Of a DNA stretch of 64,000 nt, positions 1 through 8,882 are shown piece after piece (positions within the stretch are counted from its first letter, which is position 1; each line of letters opens with the position of its first letter). The stretch lies in contig JAHISP010000036.1 in NCBI GenBank assembly GCA_018818165.1, forward strand, positions 1 to 64,000, given 5' to 3'. Source of the DNA: Bacteroidota bacterium (lineage in GTDB: Bacteria; Bacteroidota; Ignavibacteria; Ignavibacteriales; Melioribacteraceae). The translations under genes and the position numbers were made by a program. The notes under the pieces are model-generated. The model made no database searches, was not told the origin of the DNA, and was given only the letters and a program-made list of their open reading frames with translations.

Positions 1-301
1 AAATCCTTCTGTAAATGGTTAATAATTAAGTTAATAATTTTTTCAATAAAATCCATGAAGCTACGGTCGGCTACGCCTCCCTTCGCTTCATGGATTTTTA
101 CCATTTACACAAAACTTTCTACACTACCAAAATTTCAGATACTTGGATTAATAAACCAAATACTCGATTATTTCTTTAAATATTTTAGTCAAAAATGTAG
201 TATGATTTTTTAAGCTTTTTGTCTCATTTTTATTGGCAATTCCACCTTTTTAGTCAACCAATTTTATATCGCTGCATTAAACCTCAATTGCAAATATTTC
301 T
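1..301. other. Intergenic stretch with one hairpin
   Basis: No gene is seen. The only structure is a long inverted repeat at 48-98, listed separately. The rest is AT-rich sequence downstream of the first minus-strand kinase gene. Anything to the left lies outside the window. Confidence 0.5.
48..98. terminator. Long hairpin, probable terminator
   Basis: A perfect 14-bp stem (48-61 with 85-98) encloses a 23-nt loop that is richer in G+C than its surroundings. The right arm runs into a T-rich stretch on the plus strand, and the left arm is followed by A/T-rich sequence on the minus strand. It could therefore end the long minus-strand gene run that stops at 302, a plus-strand transcript from outside the window, or both. 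The unusually GC-rich loop could also mark a REP-like element; I cannot decide. Confidence 0.5.
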
Positions 302-2671
302 TTACATCATTGTAATTGGAAGAATTACGGTGAAAGTTGTACCTTTACCTTGAGTACTCTTATATTCTATTTCGCCACTATGAAGTTCCACATATCTTTT
401 TATAATAGACATTCCTAAACCTGTCCCTTTTATATCTCCAACATTTTCACCTCTATGAAAGGATTCAAATAAATATTTTTGATCTTTTGTGGAAATTCCT
501 ATTCCTTCATCAGCTACAATAAAAGATAATTGATTATCATTTTCCACAACAGAAAACATGATTTTGCCTCCATCAGGAGAATACTTAATTGCATTGGTCA
601 GTAAATTAATGATAATATATTTTAATATTTTGTCATCAACAAAATATTTTTCTCTCAACAGTTCTGCTTTATAGATTAGTTTATGTTTTGGAGTTAGTAA
701 AGATTCTATCTCTTCAACAAAACTATGACATAGAAAATCTAGACTTATTTCCTTTGGAGAAAACACAAGTTTTTGATTGTCAGATTTACTAATAACAAGT
801 AAATCATCAATAAGATCTACCATGTAATAGACACGCTCCTCTATTCTGTCAACATGACTATTAAATTTTTCATCATCCCAATTTTTGCCATATCTACTAA
901 GTAGTTGTGCGGAAGAAAGAATTGTAGTAAGCGGAGTTCTGAATTCATGCGATGCTGTTGAAATTAATTTTTTTCGCAATTCACCTACTTCTTTTTCTGC
1001 TTCTAATGAATGCTTAATAATTATTTCAGTTTCTTTTTGTTTCTCAAGCTCATGTTGTAATAATTTATTTACATTTGATAGTTCACCCGTTCTTTCTGCA
1101 ATTAGTTCTTCAAGATGAAGACGATATTTTGAAAGTTCTTCCTCTTGTTTAATTTTTTCGGTAATATCTTCCATTATTCCAACAAAATGAGTTACCTCTC
1201 CCGTTTCATTCTTTACTGGAAAGATATGACTTGCTTGCCAGTATAGTTCATTATTTTTCTTTTTATTTATAAATTGACCGCTCCATTCATTACCATTTGT
1301 TATTTTGTCCCATAATTCAGTATATACCTTAACATCCATTAAATTGCTTTTTAACACAGACAGATTTTTCCCAAAAACTTCATCAAACGAATAACCGGTT
1401 GTGTTGGTAAAACTTGGGTTTACATATTCAACTTTTCCTTCTATATCTGTTATTACAACAATTACTGGACTCTGTTCAATCCCTCTGGTTAAAACTCTAA
1501 TTTTTTCTTCGGCTTGTTTTCGGTCTGTTATATCATGTAAAACACTAATAATCCTCTCAACTTCTCCATTATTTAAAATAATTGTTGATCGGATGTCGAC
1601 ATAAACCAAGGTATCGTCTTTTCTTTTTAGTCTCAATTCTGCTTGCAATTTATTCTGACCGTTGGAAATTGCTTCATCAAGCAAACAGTTATAATGCGAA
1701 TAATCTTTTTCGTTTTCGTAAAATATTCTTGACTGATACCCAATTACTTCATCAGGGCTATATCCGAGCAGTAGCGTGATAGCACGGTTTGCATATTCAA
1801 TTATTCGTTCTTTTGTTTTAACATTTAAGACAACATCGCTAATAGTATTTAATAGTGAATCAAGATATTCCTTTTGGTTATTTATAATTATCTCTGCCTG
1901 TTTGCGTTCGGTAATATCTTCAATTGTTCCATCATAAAATATAATTTTTCCATTAGCGTCCCTAATTGCATGGGCACTTTCTCTTATATGTAAAATAGAT
2001 CCGTTATGACAATTCCAGATTGACTCAAACCCTTTTACTTCTCCTTTAGTTTCCATCTGTTCCACAAATTTCTTTCGATCATATGTAGGTTCAAATTCAT
2101 CCTTTTCAAGATTTCTAAAGGCAAGTTCATTAAAAGAAGTGTAACCAAGCATTTTTATTAAAGCAGAATTGGCAAGCAATATTTTTCCATCAGGAGTTGT
2201 TCTATAAATACCAATTATAGAATTTTCAAAAAGTGATCGAAACCGTTTTTCACTTTCTTGTAATGCATCTTCCGCATGTTTTCGCTCAGCTTTGTTTTGC
2301 GCTTCTCTCAGAGCACGTTTAACAGCTGGCACTAACCGCGAAATTTTTTGCTTAATCACATAATCTGTCGCTCCTTTAGTCAAACCTTCAATAGCTGCAT
2401 CCTCACCTAAAAAACCAGAGACAAAGATAAATGGAATATCTGGAGATATTTCCAAAGCTAGCTTTAACGCCGTCATTCCATTGTATTCAGGAAGTCTGTA
2501 ATCCGAGAGAATAATATCATATCCGCCATGATGCAAAGCTTTTTCAAACTCTTCACGAAACTGTACAAGCGTAATATTGCAGTTCATACCAGCGGAGTTA
2601 AGTTTGTTTTTAATAAGTTCTGCGTCGGTTAAATCATCTTCTAAATGCAATATGTGTATTACTTTTTCCAT
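302..2671 (-). CDS. Receiver-PAS-PAS-PAS histidine kinase
   Basis: This 789-residue cytoplasmic signalling protein has no membrane segment. An N-terminal receiver (about 1-120) carries the acidic pair E11/D12-D13, phospho-acceptor D57 and K107. Three PAS domains follow (about 143-260, 270-390, 395-510), each closing with the usual DITxRK-type end. A coiled stretch leads to HisKA with H575 in SHEFRTPL and an ATPase with N693 and the G boxes DEGIGIS and GTGLGMS. The kinase core therefore looks active. The layout suggests a phosphorelay kinase that is itself phosphorylated through its front receiver, perhaps by the CHASE8 kinase encoded two genes upstream. It lies 47 bp downstream of the CheY-like regulator and is probably co-transcribed. 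The start has an AGGAT motif just upstream. The input ligand is unknown. Confidence 0.9.
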   Translation of the reverse strand: MEKVIHILHLEDDLTDAELIKNKLNSAGMNCNITLVQFREEFEKALHHGGYDIILSDYRLPEYNGMTALKLALEISPDIPFIFVSGFLGEDAAIEGLTKGATDYVIKQKISRLVPAVKRALREAQNKAERKHAEDALQESEKRFRSLFENSIIGIYRTTPDGKILLANSALIKMLGYTSFNELAFRNLEKDEFEPTYDRKKFVEQMETKGEVKGFESIWNCHNGSILHIRESAHAIRDANGKIIFYDGTIEDITERKQAEIIINNQKEYLDSLLNTISDVVLNVKTKERIIEYANRAITLLLGYSPDEVIGYQSRIFYENEKDYSHYNCLLDEAISNGQNKLQAELRLKRKDDTLVYVDIRSTIILNNGEVERIISVLHDITDRKQAEEKIRVLTRGIEQSPVIVVITDIEGKVEYVNPSFTNTTGYSFDEVFGKNLSVLKSNLMDVKVYTELWDKITNGNEWSGQFINKKKNNELYWQASHIFPVKNETGEVTHFVGIMEDITEKIKQEEELSKYRLHLEELIAERTGELSNVNKLLQHELEKQKETEIIIKHSLEAEKEVGELRKKLISTASHEFRTPLTTILSSAQLLSRYGKNWDDEKFNSHVDRIEERVYYMVDLIDDLLVISKSDNQKLVFSPKEISLDFLCHSFVEEIESLLTPKHKLIYKAELLREKYFVDDKILKYIIINLLTNAIKYSPDGGKIMFSVVENDNQLSFIVADEGIGISTKDQKYLFESFHRGENVGDIKGTGLGMSIIKRYVELHSGEIEYKSTQGKGTTFTVILPITMM

Positions 2672-2718
2672 TTCATCCTAAACAATTTATCGTGAGTATT
2701 AAGTAATATGTGAATTAT

Positions 2719-3165
2719 TTATTTTATACTGCCTGGTGGTGGTTCATTTATAAGTGCCCAAAATATTCCTATTTCACTAACAGCATCTATAAACTCTTTA
2801 AACTTAACAGGTTTTACAACATATGCATTAACACCAAGATTATAGCATTCTTCCAGATCGCGTGATTCGCATGATGAAGTAAGAATAACAACAGGAATTG
2901 AACGCAAATTCTCATCCGATTTGATTTGCCGCAAAACCTGAATGCCATCCATCCTTGGCATTTTAAGATCGAGCAGAATAACAATTGGATTACCATTGGG
3001 GCGTGATGCAAAATCTCCTCTCCGATACAAATAATCCAGCGCTTCAACACCATCATTAACAACCCCAACTCTGTTAACAAGGTTATATTTTTTAAATGCG
3101 CTAATTGTTAATTCAATATCTCTTGGGTCATCTTCTACAAGAAGAATTTGTTTTAGAATTTCCAT
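2719..3165 (-). CDS. Single-domain response regulator (CheY/Rcp1-like)
   Basis: A 148-residue stand-alone receiver. The acidic pocket E11-D12-D13, phospho-acceptor D66 in LLDLKMP, T96 and K118 are all present, so phosphorylation is expected. The loop between strand 2 and helix 3 is longer than in CheY, as in the Rcp1 group that partners phytochrome-like multi-PAS kinases. There is no DNA-binding or enzymatic output domain, so it should act by protein contact or as a phosphorelay shuttle. Its start codon overlaps the end of the 1704-residue kinase gene by one base, and the receiver-PAS-kinase gene follows after 47 bp. This arrangement suggests a kinase-regulator-kinase relay (inference). Confidence 0.9.
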   Translation of the reverse strand: MEILKQILLVEDDPRDIELTISAFKKYNLVNRVGVVNDGVEALDYLYRRGDFASRPNGNPIVILLDLKMPRMDGIQVLRQIKSDENLRSIPVVILTSSCESRDLEECYNLGVNAYVVKPVKFKEFIDAVSEIGIFWALINEPPPGSIK

Positions 3166-6100
3166 TATTTTACTCCTTCATTTATTTTAGGAAGTGAAAA
3201 ATAAAACGTTGCACCTTTATTTACAATACTTTCAGCCCAAGTTTTTCCTCCATGCCTATTAATTATACGTTTAACATTAGCCAATCCAATGCCTGTGCCT
3301 TCAAATTCGTTTGCCTTATGTAAGCGTTGAAAGACACCGAAAAGTTTATCTGCATAAGCCATATTAAAGCCTACACCGTTATCGTGGATAAAAAACACAA
3401 TTTCTGTTTCTTTTTCTTGTAACCAGCCAATCTCAATTTCAGTTTTCTCACGTAAGCGGGTAAATTTCAACGCATTTGAAATGAGATTAACCAACACCAT
3501 ACGCAGCATAGAACGATCACCTAGAATGACTGGTAATTTTGCAATCTGCCACTTAATCTTTCTGTTTTTGGTTTCTGGTTTCAGTTCCAGAATCACATCT
3601 TGTACTAATGTATTAAAATCAACATGGGAGTTTGACATTTCAAAACGTCCCATACGGGAGAAGGAAAGAAGATCATCAATTAAAGTGCCCATTCTCTTGG
3701 CAGATTTAGAGATTGTATCCATAAAATGCAGGCTCTCTTCATCAAGACCAGTTTCTATTCTATCTCTAAGCATTTCAAGAAATCCATCAATGTGTCTAAG
3801 TGGTGCTCGTAAGTCATGCGACACAGAATAAGCAAAGGCTTCTAGTTCTTTGTTTGCTATTTCGAGTTGAGCGGTGCGGTTGGTAACTCGTTGTTCAAGT
3901 TCCTGATTAAGCTTATGGATTTCCTCTTCGGCTTTTTTTCGCTCTGTAATATCCACAAGTGAAACAATAACTTTAGAAAGAGTTTTTTCATAACCGGGGC
4001 ATACTGAAAAATAGACTGTAACATTCCATATATCACCTTCTAATGTTTTTACACTTGCATCTCTTACCATCTCGGTCTCACCGTTCCATATGCATATCAG
4101 TTCCTGCTTGAAAGTAAGGAAAGATTCTGGTGTAAATGTATTAACAAGATTAGTAATTAAATTTTCTTTTTTATTAGCTTTGTGTAGTTCAACAGCAGCT
4201 TTATTTACATCAACAATCTTTGTTAAATCTGCACATTGTTTTATTATTTCTGGATGTTGGTTAAAATGGGTTTCAATATCTGTAACCCCTATCATTTTTA
4301 GGTCATCAAAAAGTTTCTTCACTTCAGAAAAATCTTCTTCCCAAATTGAAACAGGGGAATTTTCAAATACCATACGGTAGCGCTCCTCGCTTTCTTGTAA
4401 GTCACGAATTGATAACAGCCCTGTTAGGGCATCTGTTAGTCTTCTACCAATTTCCTGGAACAGCCGCTCCTCTTCTGGCGACCAGATGCGTGCATAAGAA
4501 CATTGATGAATACCAAATTGCCATGGTTTACTCACCTTGGGATAAATAGCCATTGACATCAAGCATTTGAAACCAAATTGTTCCGATGCAACTGCTGGGA
4601 GTGGATATGGTGTATCAGGTCCGAATTGCACAACGCCATCCGCTGAGAGCAAGGTTCGAATTGTATCAGCAACTTGCAGATCCATCGGAATTTCAAGACC
4701 TGATTCAAGAACGCCTGGATATTCAGGCTTGGTTCTCTCCATTGGTACTTTCCATGTGGCAGCGTTTGGATCGCATGGATATAGTAAAAATGCCCGGTCG
4801 CATTCAAAGATAGAAAGTACTATATCAAGAACATCTCTCATCATTTGTTCAAGATTATTTGTTCCCTGAATGGCAAGGTTAATTTGATCCATAGTTTCCA
4901 CAAATTTAAAATGTGCAAGACGTTCTTCTTCTACTTGCTTTCGTTCTGTTATATCTTCTGCAATACCTAGCAAGTAAGCTGGCTTTCCATTTTTATCAAG
5001 AATAGGTAATTTTTTTGTGTGCAGTATTCGCTCACCAAATTTTGTGTTGATTGGTTCTTCGGTTATATCAATCATTTCTTGGTTGTTTAGAACTTGTTTA
5101 TCTTTTTCAATAAAAAACTGAGCCTGCTCTATAGGGAAAAAATCAATATCCGATTTGCCTATTAATTCATCACGCCTAACTCCAAGTAAATCTTCACCAG
5201 CTTGATTAAACCGAACAAATGTTAAATTTTTAGCTTCTTTAATAAAAATCATATGCGGAATATTTTCAATGATTGAAGATAAAAATTCTTCACGATCCCG
5301 GAGTTCTTCTTCAGCCCGTTTACGCTCGGTGATGTCCCTGCCCAGCACAACCAGTCCTTTTCTTGAACCATCCGTTTCGAATATCGGAACTTTAATTACA
5401 TCGAAAACTTTAAAAGTACCGTCTGATTTAGGAATAGTTTCCTCACCCTGGGATATTCCACCGGCAAGCCATGATTTTTCATCTGTAGATTCGCAGTTCA
5501 AAAAAGCCTGGCGGTAAATAGGATTCGTGAATTCAGCCAGTTCGGAATCTGTTTTACCTCGATAATCAACATCCTTCAAAGAGAATAGTTCAAGGTCGGA
5601 GTCATTCGCTTCAAGCCAGCGCCCGTAACCGTCTTTAAAACAAATAATATCCGGCGTTGAATTGATCAACGTTCTTAGCAGTTGTTCGTTTTCTTTTATT
5701 TTTTGTTCGGTACGTTTCCTTTCGGTGATGTCTTGACCAATGGATAGAACACCTACAGTGTTTCCCTCAGCATCTCGCTCGGCCACAAATCGGACGAGGT
5801 AGTAGTTGAATCCACCATCAGGAAGTGATAGCACTAATTCCATTTCACTCAACTCACCACTTTCCAGAACACGCAAAATATGCCCTTCATATTCAGCGTC
5901 GATCTCAGCACCGGCGGCTTTAAACTCCAGTGGTGTTTTGCCGAGTATCATTTCAGGATCCATAGAGAAGGTTTGAGTCATTCTGGAGTTGCAGTATATG
6001 ACACGTCTGTGCATGTTATAACGGATAATATTATCAGGGGAATTTTCCGCCAGACTGCGGTATTCCTGCTCCCGTTTAATCAGTACCGCTTCTGCTTGCT

Positions 6101-8279
6101 TCTGCTTCTCACGTGTGCGCAAAGCGTTAATTCCAAATGCTAGATCATCTGCAAGTTCTACAAGGATTTTCACTTCATTAGTATCAAATGCATCTTCATC
6201 AACTGAATAAATACTTAACGCTCCAAAAGTTATTTCTTCACTTATGAGAGGAAGTGCAATAATAGATTTATATCCATGTTGAATTGCAGCTTCGCGCCAG
6301 GGAGCGAAAGCAGGGTCGGTTGGTATGTTATGTAAGGTACAAGGTTTCCCTGTTCGGATTGCTATACCACAGGGTCTAATACCAAGTTCGTTATCTGCCC
6401 AGGAAACCTCTAGAGAATTAATATATTCAGAATCGAAACCGGCATTAGCCACAGGGCGCACAGTTTTTGCTTCATCATGCTCGGTAAAACCGACCCACAC
6501 AAGTCGATAACCCCCTATATCGACAATAACTTTGCATATCTCATTCAGTAATGTCGCTTCATCCGTTATATGAATAAGAGCCTCGTTGGAGTTGCTAAGC
6601 ATACGAAGAGAGCGGTTCATACGGGCTCGCTCTTTTTCAAGTCTCTTACTTTCGGTAATATCCCGTCCAATAGTTGAAACGCCAACTATTTTACCATCTC
6701 TATCCAACACAGGCGAAATAGTAAGGGATACATCAATGAGTTGCCCATCCTTTCTTTGCCGTATTGTTTCGAAGTGCTCGATGTGTTTTTCGTTTTTTAT
6801 CCTTTCAAGAATGAGGGGTATCTCTTCTTTACGTTCAACTGGAGACAGTATAAAAATAGACTTGCCAATCATTTCACTTTCGGTGTAACCATAAATATTT
6901 TCAGCACCTTTATTCCAACTTGTAATACTTCCGTCCAGGGTCTTACCAATAATAGCATCGTCGGAATATTCAACAATTGCTGCAAGTTGGGAGATTCTTT
7001 GTTGAGCATGTTTCCTTTCGTCAATCTCCTTAGAAAGATCATCTATAATATTTAAAGTAGCAATACGGGCTTTTTTAAGCTCAAGATTTTTTGCAACTAA
7101 TTCTTCATTTCTTCTTTTTTCTTCTTTATTAAGTTGTTTAACTTTTTCTTCTGCTTGCTTACGTTCAGTTATATCTTCCAAGGTTGCATAAACTTGAAAA
7201 GGCTTTGTTTCACCAGGTTTAAATTGGGGTGTGGCATTAATGTTCATCCAAACGTATTCTTCTTTACTTGGGTGGAATACTCCCATAATTACATTTCGTA
7301 CTTCTTTTCCTGTACTTAAAGCAACCATTGCTGGATGTGTGTCACCAGGGAACTCCGAACCATCTTCATGAATGGCTCTCCAACTTGGGTCAATGGATTC
7401 TCTTCCTAACATTTGATCAAGTGTCAAACCCAAAATCCGTTCGGCAGCACGGTTGGCTGATGTAATGTTTCCCTTTGCATTCTGGTAGACAACCCCCTGT
7501 ACCATAGTTTCAAATAGTGTTCTGTAGTATTCTTCATTTTCCTTTAGTAATTCCTCAGCTTTATTTCTGGCTGCATCACGTTTATTTAATTGAATAAGCA
7601 TTTCGTTAAAACTGTCGTACAATAATCCTAGTTCATCTGCTCCTTGCTTTTGAACGTGAAGTGAATAATTTGCTTCTGCAGTTATCTTATTTGTAGTGTG
7701 CGCTAAATTTATGAGTGGTTTTGAGATAGTAGTTTGAAGTTTTAGAGCAATGAAATATGATAAAACTAAGGTTCCTAAAAATAATGTTATTGTTAAAATT
7801 ATTTGCCTATTTATTTTGTCGGTCAACATATCTGTAGATGCTTTAATATACACAGTGCCATATTTAACACCCTTATACTCTATTGGGTGAAATATTTTCA
7901 AGTATTCTTCTTCAAAAATATGGATGGCTTTCGTGCTAATGGATAAAGGAAGTTCATCATCCCTTACCTTTTGATATGAAATAAATAATTTGTTGTTCTC
8001 ATCATAAATGCAGCAGGTTATAATTGATGATATGGTTCCAACTTTGTTAATAACATCTTTAGCAACTATTGTATCTCTAAATGAAAGAGGAGCAACACTG
8101 TATTCCCCTATTAACTCTGCATTGGCTAAAGTATTATTAACCATATCCTCTTTAAATTTTGCTATACCATCAATTGTATTTATTGTAAAACTAATTCCAA
8201 TTGTAATAGTTGTTGCCAACAATACTATTATTATTATTTTATTCTTTATAGAAATATTATGGAAGAATTTCATTATCAA
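3165..8279 (-). CDS. CHASE8-HAMP multi-PAS/GAF histidine kinase
   Basis: This is a 1704-residue membrane kinase. A short N-terminal membrane helix (about 15-33) and a second one (about 160-180) flank a periplasmic domain resembling CHASE8, the sensor of YfiN-type proteins. A HAMP domain (about 180-235) follows. The cytoplasmic chain then has PAS, PAS, GAF, PAS, PAS, PAS, a second GAF ending in a GIHQCSYxRIW strand, an unusually long PAS beginning SIWEEDFSEVKK, HisKA (SHDLRAPLRH) and an ATPase domain with NLISNALKF and GTGIGLA. The gene starts inside the last codons of the YfiR-like gene (ATGA overlap), so the periplasmic partner is very probably that protein. This assignment is inferred from the YfiR-YfiN pair. 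The last 730 bp are almost identical to the kinase gene at 34,116. Confidence 0.88.
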   Translation of the reverse strand: MIMKFFHNISIKNKIIIIVLLATTITIGISFTINTIDGIAKFKEDMVNNTLANAELIGEYSVAPLSFRDTIVAKDVINKVGTISSIITCCIYDENNKLFISYQKVRDDELPLSISTKAIHIFEEEYLKIFHPIEYKGVKYGTVYIKASTDMLTDKINRQIILTITLFLGTLVLSYFIALKLQTTISKPLINLAHTTNKITAEANYSLHVQKQGADELGLLYDSFNEMLIQLNKRDAARNKAEELLKENEEYYRTLFETMVQGVVYQNAKGNITSANRAAERILGLTLDQMLGRESIDPSWRAIHEDGSEFPGDTHPAMVALSTGKEVRNVIMGVFHPSKEEYVWMNINATPQFKPGETKPFQVYATLEDITERKQAEEKVKQLNKEEKRRNEELVAKNLELKKARIATLNIIDDLSKEIDERKHAQQRISQLAAIVEYSDDAIIGKTLDGSITSWNKGAENIYGYTESEMIGKSIFILSPVERKEEIPLILERIKNEKHIEHFETIRQRKDGQLIDVSLTISPVLDRDGKIVGVSTIGRDITESKRLEKERARMNRSLRMLSNSNEALIHITDEATLLNEICKVIVDIGGYRLVWVGFTEHDEAKTVRPVANAGFDSEYINSLEVSWADNELGIRPCGIAIRTGKPCTLHNIPTDPAFAPWREAAIQHGYKSIIALPLISEEITFGALSIYSVDEDAFDTNEVKILVELADDLAFGINALRTREKQKQAEAVLIKREQEYRSLAENSPDNIIRYNMHRRVIYCNSRMTQTFSMDPEMILGKTPLEFKAAGAEIDAEYEGHILRVLESGELSEMELVLSLPDGGFNYYLVRFVAERDAEGNTVGVLSIGQDITERKRTEQKIKENEQLLRTLINSTPDIICFKDGYGRWLEANDSDLELFSLKDVDYRGKTDSELAEFTNPIYRQAFLNCESTDEKSWLAGGISQGEETIPKSDGTFKVFDVIKVPIFETDGSRKGLVVLGRDITERKRAEEELRDREEFLSSIIENIPHMIFIKEAKNLTFVRFNQAGEDLLGVRRDELIGKSDIDFFPIEQAQFFIEKDKQVLNNQEMIDITEEPINTKFGERILHTKKLPILDKNGKPAYLLGIAEDITERKQVEEERLAHFKFVETMDQINLAIQGTNNLEQMMRDVLDIVLSIFECDRAFLLYPCDPNAATWKVPMERTKPEYPGVLESGLEIPMDLQVADTIRTLLSADGVVQFGPDTPYPLPAVASEQFGFKCLMSMAIYPKVSKPWQFGIHQCSYARIWSPEEERLFQEIGRRLTDALTGLLSIRDLQESEERYRMVFENSPVSIWEEDFSEVKKLFDDLKMIGVTDIETHFNQHPEIIKQCADLTKIVDVNKAAVELHKANKKENLITNLVNTFTPESFLTFKQELICIWNGETEMVRDASVKTLEGDIWNVTVYFSVCPGYEKTLSKVIVSLVDITERKKAEEEIHKLNQELEQRVTNRTAQLEIANKELEAFAYSVSHDLRAPLRHIDGFLEMLRDRIETGLDEESLHFMDTISKSAKRMGTLIDDLLSFSRMGRFEMSNSHVDFNTLVQDVILELKPETKNRKIKWQIAKLPVILGDRSMLRMVLVNLISNALKFTRLREKTEIEIGWLQEKETEIVFFIHDNGVGFNMAYADKLFGVFQRLHKANEFEGTGIGLANVKRIINRHGGKTWAESIVNKGATFYFSLPKINEGVK
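3182..3914. repeat. Duplicated kinase core, copy 1
   Basis: This 733-bp segment covers the HisKA and ATPase region of the CHASE8 kinase. It aligns without any gap, and with only scattered mismatches, to 34,121-34,853. Sequence upstream of the HisKA coil is unrelated between the two genes. The pattern indicates a recent copy or gene conversion of the kinase module. Confidence 0.85.
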
Positions 8280-8848
8280 TTTTCCTCTATATTTATATCT
8301 TTAGAAAGATTTAGCAGCAAAGTACTTGCGTACAACCCCGATCTTTGCAAAGCATCTTTGTTTATTTGAAAATATATATGACTGCTTTTTAAAAACAGAA
8401 TTATTATTACACCATTTTTGGAATTTTCTACATTATCACTTATTGTAAGTATAGGTTTATTTTCCGTATAAGATAATATTTGGTCAATTTTGGTACTTTC
8501 CAATTTTGATATAAACAGAATATTACAAAGTGCAATTTCTTCTAAGGTGGAAACCTCTAATATCTCAACTTTTTTACCTTCTATTTTTTTTGTTCTAAAC
8601 TTATCTTTAAGAAGCGCATTAAAATGATTACTACCAATAATGCCCAAAATAAAAGGTTTATTGGTATCTGCAATATTAACTTTGGCAGGCCAATCAATAA
8701 AATGGGTGAATTTTTCCAGATATGCTGCTTTCACCTCATACTCACTAAAATATTTAGATTGAGCGAGTGCACAAATTGGCATCAGTATAAAAAATAATAT
8801 TTTTAAACTATGGTTCTGCATCTTTTTTATAGTAATCAATAATCTCAT
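8276..8848 (-). CDS. YfiR-like periplasmic protein (DUF4154)
   Basis: This 190-residue protein has an N-terminal signal peptide ending near ALAQ. It carries the DUF4154 signature: KAAYLEKFTHFIDWP near the mature N terminus, a middle strand ending CNILFIS, and a C-terminal block with INKDALQRSGLYASTLLLNLSK. In Pseudomonas YfiR is the periplasmic repressor of the CHASE8 cyclase YfiN. Here the overlapping next gene encodes a CHASE8-type histidine kinase rather than a cyclase, so a repressor or ligand-presenting role towards that kinase is proposed. The TonB receptor lies 34 bp upstream. A second in-frame start 27 nt downstream would also leave an intact signal peptide. Confidence 0.82.
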   Translation of the reverse strand: MRLLITIKKMQNHSLKILFFILMPICALAQSKYFSEYEVKAAYLEKFTHFIDWPAKVNIADTNKPFILGIIGSNHFNALLKDKFRTKKIEGKKVEILEVSTLEEIALCNILFISKLESTKIDQILSYTENKPILTISDNVENSKNGVIIILFLKSSHIYFQINKDALQRSGLYASTLLLNLSKDINIEEN

Positions 8849-8882
8849 TTTCTCTACGCTTCAAATATAAATTACTTTATTC

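Noticed and set aside
885-1118. Plus-strand open frames inside the kinase genes (for example 885-1118, 3481-3831, 34420-34758)
   Set aside because: They lie antisense to strongly conserved kinase motifs, have no ribosome sites and mirror codon bias of the real strand. The near-identical frames at 3,481 and 34,420 merely reflect the duplicated kinase core.
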